NCBI GenBank assembly: GCA_013695495.1
Contig: JACDAK010000080.1
Coordinates: 1 to 13,913, forward strand
Direction of reading: 5' to 3'
Origin: Blastocatellia bacterium
GTDB lineage: Bacteria > Acidobacteriota > Blastocatellia > Pyrinomonadales > Pyrinomonadaceae
Length of the DNA stretch: 13,913 bases
The notes under the pieces are model-generated. The model was not told the origin of the DNA and made no database searches. It was given only the letters and a program-made list of their open reading frames with translations. The position numbers and the translations under genes were made by a program. Each line of letters opens with the position of its first letter. The stretch's first letter is position 1. Below, piece by piece: positions 6,368 through 12,966 of this stretch.

Positions 6368-8155
6368 ATGATAAGTAAGATAGCTGCCGTTGTATTCTTC
6401 TTTTCCGTTGCAGTTGTAGGCCAGCAGCCTGACAGCCTTGACCCGATCTGCAACAAAGACTTTGCACTCACGCTCGTCGACCAGCAGGTGAGTTCTAGCA
6501 GCAGCCTTCGCGACGCCTCAAAACGAGCACGAATTCTAATGCGCTCCGCCGATTTCATCTGGCCCTATGACGAACCCCGCGCGCGCGAGTACTTCACCGC
6601 GGCCATGAAAACGGCGACAGAAGATTTTCGCGAAAAAGCTGAGCAGGAGAAAAAAGTCACTGCCGGGTTCTTTCAAACGGCACCGGATCTGCGTTTCGAC
6701 GTCATCCGCGCGGTCGCCAAACGCGATTCAGAATGGTCGCGAAGATTGATCAATGATCTCATGGAGGAATTCGAAAAAGCCGCTCGCGACCGAAACGAGT
6801 CGAACCAGTCGCGTGAGATCAGCCTGATGCTCGACATCGCCTACGAAAACATAAAGCGAGATTCTGATCTCAGCTGGTATCTATACCGACGAGCGATGCG
6901 CTATCCGGTCGGTTTCCATTGGTACGTCGCGCTCTATCGAGCGGCAGGCTCAGATTCCTCCCTAGTCGCAGCGCTCTATCGGGAACTACTTCAGGTCTAC
7001 CGGAACGAGCCGCCAAGCCGCATGCTGCTCTTCTCCGCATTCCCTTTCGTTAATGAACGAATTTTTGGTGTGGATAAATATAGTTACGGAACGACGATAC
7101 CGGCCGGCGTCGAACCCGACCATCAACTGCAGCAGCTTTTTCTCACGACCTTTCTCTCGCGGGCTTCCGGATTTACGCGAGAACAAATCATCTCAGCACC
7201 GTCGCGTGGCGTCTACCAACAGTCCGAAACAGTTTATATGGTAGCCGCGCTCAACGAACTTGAGCCGGTGGTTATAGAGCAGCATCCCGCTCTCCTCCCA
7301 ATGTTCTCGCTGGCGAAAGCTAATGCGTTATCGCTGGTCGATGATGACGCTCGCAGGGGGCTGGAACAAAGCGAAGAACGGATGGCGAATTTCGCCATGA
7401 CGTTCGATGAACGGCTGCAAAAGCTTGAGGAAGCGGACGAACTCGGAACTATAAAGGATGTCATGATCGTGATGGTCGCAGCGACTAATATTCGTCAGGA
7501 CGACCAGTTCCGTCGCCTGGAACCGTGGCTTGCGAAAATAAAGGATGCAAAAGCACAAGCGCAGACATTCAGCCATTTCTGGTTCCAACGATCTTCATTA
7601 GCGATCGAACAGCGTCGTTTACGCGATTCCGAAGATCACGCCGCAAAAGTGCCAGAGAGCGAGTTCAGAGCCCTTCTTGTTTTCAAGCTGGCGGAAGCTC
7701 AACTGAAGGACACGGACGACCGAATTGCCGTGATGCAAACGCTGAACAGCGTTCGGCAGATTGTGGAAAAGATGGAAGATTCGCCGACGAAGGTTCGACT
7801 TACTCTCGGCCTAGCTTCTAAATATGCAGAGGTTAGTCGTGAATCAGCGGTCAGTGAGTTATCTGAGGCCGTAAGGATCGCTAATCGCCTAAAGGACCCC
7901 GACCTGTTCACCTCGTCGATCAACCGAGCGATCACGGGGGACGGCTTCGGACATTACGTCGTGTATTCGCTACCCGGGCACGACCTTGAAGGCACGTTCA
8001 GAGAATTGAGCAAGGACGACCACGACCTTCCCCTTTCAAACGCCCGATCACTTATCGACGAATTTCTTCGGACCGTTGCTGTCATCGCGGTTGCGACAAA
8101 CTGTATAGATAAGGGGCCGCCAGTTAGCGACCCCGATACGAAAGATTTCAATTGA
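6368..8155 (+). CDS. secreted alpha-helical protein of unknown function
   Basis: 595 aa with a strong GGAGGA ribosome binding site. Residues 1-19 are a signal peptide (MISKIAAVVFFFSVAVVG, then QQP). The mature part is almost entirely predicted helix: repeated amphipathic stretches with A-R/L-A patterns, for example LRDASKRARILMRSADFIW, a DLSWYLYRRAMRYPVGFHW segment, and SELSEAVRIANRLKDPDLF near the end. The character resembles a TPR-like alpha-solenoid, but I cannot define a repeat period by eye and recognise no catalytic motif. Two cysteines are seen, at residue 29 (PICNKDF) and near the C-terminus (TNCIDKG). A periplasmic scaffold or binding protein is a guess. The gene diverges from the VIT-VWA gene. 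It converges on the coiled-coil gene, with the last 8 nt overlapping. Confidence 0.8.
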   Translation: MISKIAAVVFFFSVAVVGQQPDSLDPICNKDFALTLVDQQVSSSSSLRDASKRARILMRSADFIWPYDEPRAREYFTAAMKTATEDFREKAEQEKKVTAGFFQTAPDLRFDVIRAVAKRDSEWSRRLINDLMEEFEKAARDRNESNQSREISLMLDIAYENIKRDSDLSWYLYRRAMRYPVGFHWYVALYRAAGSDSSLVAALYRELLQVYRNEPPSRMLLFSAFPFVNERIFGVDKYSYGTTIPAGVEPDHQLQQLFLTTFLSRASGFTREQIISAPSRGVYQQSETVYMVAALNELEPVVIEQHPALLPMFSLAKANALSLVDDDARRGLEQSEERMANFAMTFDERLQKLEEADELGTIKDVMIVMVAATNIRQDDQFRRLEPWLAKIKDAKAQAQTFSHFWFQRSSLAIEQRRLRDSEDHAAKVPESEFRALLVFKLAEAQLKDTDDRIAVMQTLNSVRQIVEKMEDSPTKVRLTLGLASKYAEVSRESAVSELSEAVRIANRLKDPDLFTSSINRAITGDGFGHYVVYSLPGHDLEGTFRELSKDDHDLPLSNARSLIDEFLRTVAVIAVATNCIDKGPPVSDPDTKDFN

Positions 8156-8864
8156 GATCGGTGTCGTCTGGTGATTCGAGATCGCTGTCGAGCGCGTCGT
8201 CGATCTCCTTTTCGAGCCGTGTTCTCAATCGCTCCACCATCGCATCCGCTCGCTGAATGCTGAGGTCTAACCCCGACTTCGCACTCTGCAATTCATTCAG
8301 GAGGTTCTGCACACCCTCACGTTCCACCGTTAAATTCTTGCGGCGCGTTTCGCGCATCTCGTCCGGGCGCAGGGTCCCCGCGAACGCTACCGAACGTTCT
8401 ATCATTTCGGGCCGCATGTCGTTTTCCAGAGTCGCCAGCTTCGAATTGAGTGCGCTTTCCTTTTCGAAAAGATCGTAAAGCTGCTTCCTCAAACCTTCAG
8501 CACGCTGCTCAGCCTTGGTGAGGATCTCAAGATTCAAAAGCAAACGCCGCTGCTTTGCATCAGGGTCCCGGGGCCGCGACGCCTCTAGCGTGCGGATGCG
8601 ATTCTCGAGATCCAAAACAGATCTCGAAGGATCGTCGACGGGCGGCGAAACGTTCGTCTGCGGCAGCACGTAAAGATCAGCTTCCGTAAAATCGTCAGCG
8701 CGGCTGACGATGGCCGGCTCAAACCCCGGCGTCGGCGAAGGACGCACAGTAGGAGTGGGCCGCGGTGTTTGTGCAGCTGCCGCAAAGGCGAACATCATTA
8801 CCGCGACGATCACGAACGCAAACGAGCCAAGGGGTTTGATTCTACGAGCAATTCTATTTGCCAT
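8148..8864 (-). CDS. exported coiled-coil protein of unknown function
   Basis: 238 aa. Residues 1-31 look like a signal peptide (SFAFVIVAVMMFAFAAAAQ). A short Pro/Thr/Ser linker follows (PRPTPTVRPSPTP), then a region rich in acidic residues. From about residue 80 to 225 there is heptad-like helix with many Glu, Arg and Leu, for example LENRIRTLEASR, LRKQLYDLFEKESALNSKLA and LLNELQSAKSGLDLSIQRA, so a long coiled coil is expected. The tail is very acidic (DDALDSDLESPDDTDLN). No enzymatic motif is seen. The start ATG lies inside the last codons of the upstream 90-aa gene (overlap 8854-8864) and there is no strong ribosome binding site, which suggests translational coupling. The stop shares bases with the stop of the convergent gene ending at 8155. 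Confidence 0.8.
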   Translation of the reverse strand: MANRIARRIKPLGSFAFVIVAVMMFAFAAAAQTPRPTPTVRPSPTPGFEPAIVSRADDFTEADLYVLPQTNVSPPVDDPSRSVLDLENRIRTLEASRPRDPDAKQRRLLLNLEILTKAEQRAEGLRKQLYDLFEKESALNSKLATLENDMRPEMIERSVAFAGTLRPDEMRETRRKNLTVEREGVQNLLNELQSAKSGLDLSIQRADAMVERLRTRLEKEIDDALDSDLESPDDTDLN

Positions 8865-9126
8865 TTTTACCGTTTCCGCGCGGATGCTTGTCGGGAATAA
8901 AGTCCCCGCGCACCAATTCGATCCCGTTCTTTACCAGACCCACAAAAGGCGTCGCGTCCAAACCCGAGTTGACCACGCCCTTGACCAAACCTTTGCGTCG
9001 AACATCGCTTCCCACAAGCGAGAGCGCGATGAATGTGCCGCCAAACGGCAGCATTTTTGCTCCACGTTTGAACAGCTGCCAACCGCCTACGCGAATGATC
9101 TTTTTACCTACCGAAACCTTGTCCAT
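8854..9126 (-). CDS. 90-aa small protein of unknown function
   Basis: The product is basic, with a glycine-rich hydrophobic centre (MLPFGGTFIALSLVGSD) and a second mildly hydrophobic stretch (LDATPFVGLVKNGIELV). The tail is basic and polar (DKHPRGNGKNGK). The central segment is short for a transmembrane helix but could associate with the membrane. There is no signal peptide of usual form. I do not recognise the family. The ribosome binding site is weak (AGGA about 10 nt before the ATG). Support for a real gene comes from the 11-nt overlap with the exported coiled-coil gene, from its position filling an otherwise empty divergent space, and from an amino-acid composition that looks like protein. 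It is probably co-transcribed with the coiled-coil gene. Confidence 0.65.
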   Translation of the reverse strand: MDKVSVGKKIIRVGGWQLFKRGAKMLPFGGTFIALSLVGSDVRRKGLVKGVVNSGLDATPFVGLVKNGIELVRGDFIPDKHPRGNGKNGK

Positions 9127-9141
9127 GTCGAACGATCCTAC

Positions 9142-9170
9142 TTGCTTTATTCCGATGACAACGACATACT
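9142..9170 (+). promoter_or_regulatory. weak promoter candidate for the ABC-like gene
   Basis: TTGCTT (9142-9147) and CATACT (9165-9170) are separated by exactly 17 nt in the 93-nt divergent gap between the 90-aa gene and the ABC-like gene. The matches to the sigma-70 consensus are three and four of six, so support is mainly from spacing and place. Confidence 0.28.
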
Positions 9171-9219
9171 TTTCTTTGCACGGTCATTTTACTCTAAAGT
9201 TCCGATTTTGCGCCGTTCT

Positions 9220-10182
9220 ATGTCGCTCGTCGTCGATAAAGTATCAAAAAGGTATAAAAATGATTGGGTCCTGAAGGATGTTTCATTTGAAGCAGCCGCA
9301 GGCGAAGTATTCGGCATCTTCGCTGCAAGCGGTGTCGGCAAATCTACCCTGCTTCGCTCAATTCAGCCCGAAAATGCTAGAAACGGCGGCACCGTAACTT
9401 CCGCCGACGGAGCGGCTAAAGAATTCGTTTCGATACCCGGCAGCGCGAAATCGCCTTCGTTTTTTCGCCGATTGTTCGGCAGCAGCACCCGGCCGGAATC
9501 GTCCGCGTCCGCCGGAGAGATCCGCAATCTGATGGAATCCGGCAGCCTACACTCGGGTTCCGTGCTTCTGCTCGACGACCCGTTCTGCTCGCTCGACCTC
9601 GCGGCTCGTCTTGAACTCTTTGATCAGGTTCGATCTTTCGTAAAAGAAATGAATATCGTCGCGGTTTTTGCAACGTCGCGGTTTGACGACATTCTACCAT
9701 TCTGCGACAGGGCCGCCGTGCTCACCAATGGTGGGATCGCCCAGATCGGCAGCCCACAGGATGTCTACGAAAGGCCTGCAACTGCGGCTGTCGCGCGGAT
9801 GGTCGGTCGTAACAATGTCTTCGCAGCACGACGTTTGAGTTCCAGCAAAGCAGACTCGACCGTCTTCGTCACGATCGACGGCGAACATCGCCTGACGACC
9901 AGGGCTGCCGATATCAAAACGCTCGGCCCGCTCAACCAGAACATCCTTCTCTGCATCCGGCCCGAACAAATCTCGATCTCGTTTGGAGCTTCGTTTCCAG
10001 AGGACAACCTGATCAAAGGCAAGATCGAAGGCATACAACAGCTCGGCCATTTCGCCGTCATCTCGTTAAGTTGCGAGGGGCTGGCCCTCACAGCGTCAGT
10101 TCCGCGTGTGATAGGACTAAACCGCGGCGACGAATGCATGGTCGGCCTTCCCCCGGACCGTATCCGCATATTCAGCGCATAA
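9220..10182 (+). CDS. degenerate PotA/MalK-type ABC ATPase with TOBE domain
   Basis: 320 aa from ATG 9220, where homology to ABC ATPases begins (MSLVVDKVSKRYKNDWVLKD); the frame is open further upstream but that part is non-coding in character. Tyr12 is in the A-loop place. Walker A is AASGVGKST (35-43), with Ala for the first Gly. The distance from Walker A Lys41 to Walker B is 78 residues, versus about 115 in MalK-type proteins, so much of the helical subdomain with the Q-loop is absent. The LSGGQ signature position holds SASAGE (95-100). Walker B reads LLLDDP (116-121), with Asp in place of the catalytic Glu. The D-loop SLD (124-126) is kept. The switch histidine is Ser153 (ATSRFDD). The C-terminus from about 240 resembles a TOBE domain (LLCIRPEQISIS, IEGIQQLGHFAVISL). 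ATP binding is possible; normal hydrolysis is doubtful. No permease or binding protein is adjacent. No ribosome binding site is obvious; a TTG at 9208 is an alternative start. Confidence 0.85.
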   Translation: MSLVVDKVSKRYKNDWVLKDVSFEAAAGEVFGIFAASGVGKSTLLRSIQPENARNGGTVTSADGAAKEFVSIPGSAKSPSFFRRLFGSSTRPESSASAGEIRNLMESGSLHSGSVLLLDDPFCSLDLAARLELFDQVRSFVKEMNIVAVFATSRFDDILPFCDRAAVLTNGGIAQIGSPQDVYERPATAAVARMVGRNNVFAARRLSSSKADSTVFVTIDGEHRLTTRAADIKTLGPLNQNILLCIRPEQISISFGASFPEDNLIKGKIEGIQQLGHFAVISLSCEGLALTASVPRVIGLNRGDECMVGLPPDRIRIFSA

Positions 10183-10205
10183 AAGGGAGCGAACAAATCG
10201 CCCCC
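10181..10205 (-). terminator. intrinsic terminator of the S8 peptidase gene
   Basis: On the minus strand GGGGGCGA, loop TTTGT, TCGCTCCC forms an 8-bp stem if one G-U pair is allowed (10185-10205), followed by TTTT (10184-10181). It starts 27 nt after the peptidase stop. Read on the plus strand the G-U becomes an A-C mismatch and no T tract follows, so it is best assigned to the minus strand. The T tract falls on the stop codon of the convergent ABC-like gene. Confidence 0.5.
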
Positions 10206-10231
10206 CTCTCCAATAAATCTCCACCCCGCTG

Positions 10232-12835
10232 CTAATTCCCGACGAAATCTACGCTGGAAAGATTCCCCGTAACATTTACGACCTGCGGCGTGAACCCGTA
10301 CCGTTTGACGCTCGGTGTTATCGTATAGCTCGCGTCGCCGATGACTGAGTCGAGCCGGTAATATCCGAATCCGTTCGTAGTTGCGGCTCGTACACTGCCG
10401 TTCCCGTCATCGAGTCGAACCATTGCGTTTGCGATTCCGCGGCCCATCGAGTCAGTCACACGTCCGCCCACCGAGTAAACAGCCAACTGAACTTCCGAGA
10501 AGTTGTATCCGACGAGTGCGAAATGCTGATCGGTAGAATCTGCGTTCCCCAGGATTCCGTCACCGTTCAAAGCCGTAGCTCTAACCTCGACAGTCACGGG
10601 CGTTCCCGCTGCAATCCCAGCAGGTAGCCTGATCTGCTCAACGTTGTTGACCGTATCGGCCGAACCGCCCGACACAGAAAGCCCGCCGGTAAAGACGTTC
10701 CCCCTATAGACAGTGTCGCCAACAGTCACCGTGAGATCTAAATTGTTCACAAGCGCCGGATTCCCAGTTCCCGGAGGGTCTGTCCATACAAGTGAGATCC
10801 TAAACGGCTTGCTCGAATCGCCCACGACACCCGTATAGGTCATCGTTTGGCCGGGTTCCGAAAACTCCGCGTCCTGGTCGACGTACTTCATCGCAACGCC
10901 CGTGTTGAGCATATACTGGAGATTAATGCGGCCCCATCCTTCGTTCCCATTAGGAAGAGGGTTTGTTGCCAACAGGCCGTTCATCTCCTGACCTGTCAAA
11001 AGGATGGCAGCTTTGAGAACTGCCGGACTCGGCACCACGCCGGTCGCGTTTTTCCAGTATTGCGTAAACAGCGCCGCCGCACCCGCTACCTGCGGGGCTG
11101 CATGCGAAGTGCCGCTGCTCCACCTATGATTTGCGTCGATGTTGCCAAAGAGTACATCATCACCCGAACGTCCGCCCGTGATCGCCTGTCCCGGAGCAGC
11201 AATGTCCGGCTTTATTCGCCCGTCAGCTGCCGGGCCGCGGCTTGAGAACGAAGCGATGTCATCCATGTTGGTCGCTCCCCCGTCAATCTCACTTCGAAGA
11301 TTTTTCGACGCCGCCGTCGCGATGGTGTTCTTCGACATCTTCGGACGGGTAAGCCCGTTTGCACCGGAGTTGCCGGCAGAGAAAATGATCGTCAGCGGGT
11401 CGATGCCGCCGCCTACCGACGCATCGCGGACGAACCCGTCGAATGCTGCAGCAAAGGAATCGTAACTGTTGCCGTTCGTTCCCGATCCCCAACTGTTGTT
11501 GCTGATCGTCGCAAGCACGCCGTTCGGTCCGGCCGTAGTAACCGTGTCATGCATGAACGCGGCGTCCGATCCTGAGTAGCCCGAGCGAAGCAGAGGTATA
11601 TTCACGATATGCGAACCCGGTGCGATTCCCGAACCGTAGTTGTATCCGGTGGGGTCGAGAGTAGAAAAAGGAGTTGCGCCCGAAATAATGCTCGCCTGCA
11701 GATGGCCATGGCCTGCTGCACCGACGGTAGCACCGCGTAACGGGCCGTCGATCGCGTTATTCGCCGTTACGTAAAATCCGCCGACTCCCGGAATGCCGAC
11801 ACCATCATCGACCACCGCGACTGTTACATTAGTGCCGTCAACCCCAAACTGGCTCAAAGGATTGTATCCCGGTGCTGCGATCGTAGTGGTGTTTGTATAG
11901 TTACCGGCAACGATCTGTGCCGCTCGCTCGTCCTCAGCCTGCGGTGGGATGTACGGCTCGATGGCAAAGACGCCCTTCATCTGAGCAACCCGGCTGATTT
12001 CGCTGATCGGCAGTTCTACTCGCAAAATGTTGAAGTAGTTCCTTGCCAATCTGAGTTCGGCTAGTACCCGCCCGTTCGTCGTGCCCAAAAGCTCGTTCTG
12101 TACTTCGTTTAGATCGCTGTTCGCGAACACAGCTATGTCGAACTGAGCCGTTCCGCTCTTCCCTCTCGAACGCGCGCTCATCACCCTTTCAAGCTGCGGA
12201 TGGACCTTATCCTCCGGAAGGTATTGCCCGACCCATCGAACGCGCGAATGATCCGCTATGCGAGCTATCGCAATTTCGTCCGCTCGCACAAAAAACGCTT
12301 GGTGCGGTATGTACTGAACGATCTCACCGCCCATCTCGCGAATCGCCTGCAGAGAATCGCTCTCAACCGTTCCGCCAAGTTGAACGATATAATAATCTTT
12401 ACCCGATGATGCATCCGAACGGTCAGTCACCGTAGCCCCGCGAGCTTCTTTGATCGGATCAAAGCGAGACGCCGGCAAATTAATTGTACGCTCTACCTTT
12501 TGCACGCCCAGACCCGACATCGAAAGATCTTTCGACTCTTCCTTCGCGACCACCACGAACGATCCGTGATCTTCGATCACCGTGCCGACGCGTGCCGCCG
12601 ATCGACGATCGAAATCGTCATCTGTTTCAATTCGCACCAATTCCGTCGAGGGTTTTCTCAGCAAGTGAGTTATCTCATCCTTCAGATAAAAGCGGCTCGT
12701 CCGCTTGCCGGGCTCCTGCTTGCCCGGTTCCTGCGCCCGGTTAGTCTCACCTACGAGGATGAAATAAAATGCAAGGACCGCGACGAAAAGGACAGCAAAC
12801 ACGCCTAAGCGATAGGAAACTAATATCGTTCTCAT
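10232..12835 (-). CDS. exported subtilisin-like S8 serine peptidase (KP-43-like) with C-terminal regulatory-like domain
   Basis: 867 aa; the ATG at 12835 follows AGGAG at 6 nt. Residues about 9-28 are a hydrophobic signal or anchor segment. Residues about 147-210 and 231-300 look like two related prodomain-type modules, ending in VRWVGQYLPEDK and VFAIEPYIPPQAEDERA. The catalytic domain spans about 335-645: Asp343 in VAVVDDG, His376 in GHGHLQA, oxyanion Asn489 in SAGNSG and Ser577 in SSGTSHAAP. The His motif departs from the usual HGTHVAG. Residues about 655-780 match the jelly-roll domain after the catalytic unit in KP-43-like enzymes (ISLVWTDPPGT, NNLDLTV, VNNVEQI). Residues about 787-867 form a carboxypeptidase-regulatory-like beta sandwich (GGRVTDSMGRGIANAMVRL). 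The enzyme should be exported and self-processed; substrates are unknown. QEPGKQEPGK after the anchor is a short tandem repeat. Confidence 0.93.
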   Translation of the reverse strand: MRTILVSYRLGVFAVLFVAVLAFYFILVGETNRAQEPGKQEPGKRTSRFYLKDEITHLLRKPSTELVRIETDDDFDRRSAARVGTVIEDHGSFVVVAKEESKDLSMSGLGVQKVERTINLPASRFDPIKEARGATVTDRSDASSGKDYYIVQLGGTVESDSLQAIREMGGEIVQYIPHQAFFVRADEIAIARIADHSRVRWVGQYLPEDKVHPQLERVMSARSRGKSGTAQFDIAVFANSDLNEVQNELLGTTNGRVLAELRLARNYFNILRVELPISEISRVAQMKGVFAIEPYIPPQAEDERAAQIVAGNYTNTTTIAAPGYNPLSQFGVDGTNVTVAVVDDGVGIPGVGGFYVTANNAIDGPLRGATVGAAGHGHLQASIISGATPFSTLDPTGYNYGSGIAPGSHIVNIPLLRSGYSGSDAAFMHDTVTTAGPNGVLATISNNSWGSGTNGNSYDSFAAAFDGFVRDASVGGGIDPLTIIFSAGNSGANGLTRPKMSKNTIATAASKNLRSEIDGGATNMDDIASFSSRGPAADGRIKPDIAAPGQAITGGRSGDDVLFGNIDANHRWSSGTSHAAPQVAGAAALFTQYWKNATGVVPSPAVLKAAILLTGQEMNGLLATNPLPNGNEGWGRINLQYMLNTGVAMKYVDQDAEFSEPGQTMTYTGVVGDSSKPFRISLVWTDPPGTGNPALVNNLDLTVTVGDTVYRGNVFTGGLSVSGGSADTVNNVEQIRLPAGIAAGTPVTVEVRATALNGDGILGNADSTDQHFALVGYNFSEVQLAVYSVGGRVTDSMGRGIANAMVRLDDGNGSVRAATTNGFGYYRLDSVIGDASYTITPSVKRYGFTPQVVNVTGNLSSVDFVGN

Positions 12836-12878
12836 TAACTACTCCTGATGGTTAGTATGTCTGGGCAAAACACTTTAT

Positions 12879-12887
12879 ATTATCACA
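12879..12887 (-). promoter_or_regulatory. extended -10 promoter of the S8 peptidase gene
   Basis: On the minus strand TG-T-GATAAT is an extended -10 element (TGn plus five of six matches to TATAAT), about 44 nt before the ATG at 12835. No good -35 box is seen at 16-18 nt, as is common with extended -10 promoters. The gap 12836-12966 otherwise holds a short inverted repeat, CCG-GCGT-CGG, without a T tract, so I call no terminator for the OmpA-family gene. Confidence 0.42.
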
Positions 12888-12966
12888 GACGACGCCTGCT
12901 CGGAAGGATATTTGACACAGAAATGCCACGCCATCTCACCGACGCCGGGGTACTGTCTTTCAAAAT

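Noticed and set aside
8710..9219. In-frame upstream extension of the ABC-like gene, giving a 490-residue product
   Set aside because: The first 170 residues lie antisense to the 90-aa and coiled-coil genes and look like shadow translation. ABC homology begins exactly at ATG 9220.
9220..10182. Calling the ABC-like gene a pseudogene
   Set aside because: The frame is intact and the TOBE domain, Walker A Lys, D-loop and A-loop are kept. Altered motifs alone do not prove decay.
12704..12733. Imperfect tandem repeat encoding QEPGKQEPGK in the S8 peptidase
   Set aside because: There are only two imperfect copies, in a low-complexity linker after the membrane segment. It is described with the gene and not worth a separate repeat call.
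12907..12916. TTGACA on the plus strand as a promoter
   Set aside because: No -10 box lies at 16-18 nt and no plus-strand gene follows.
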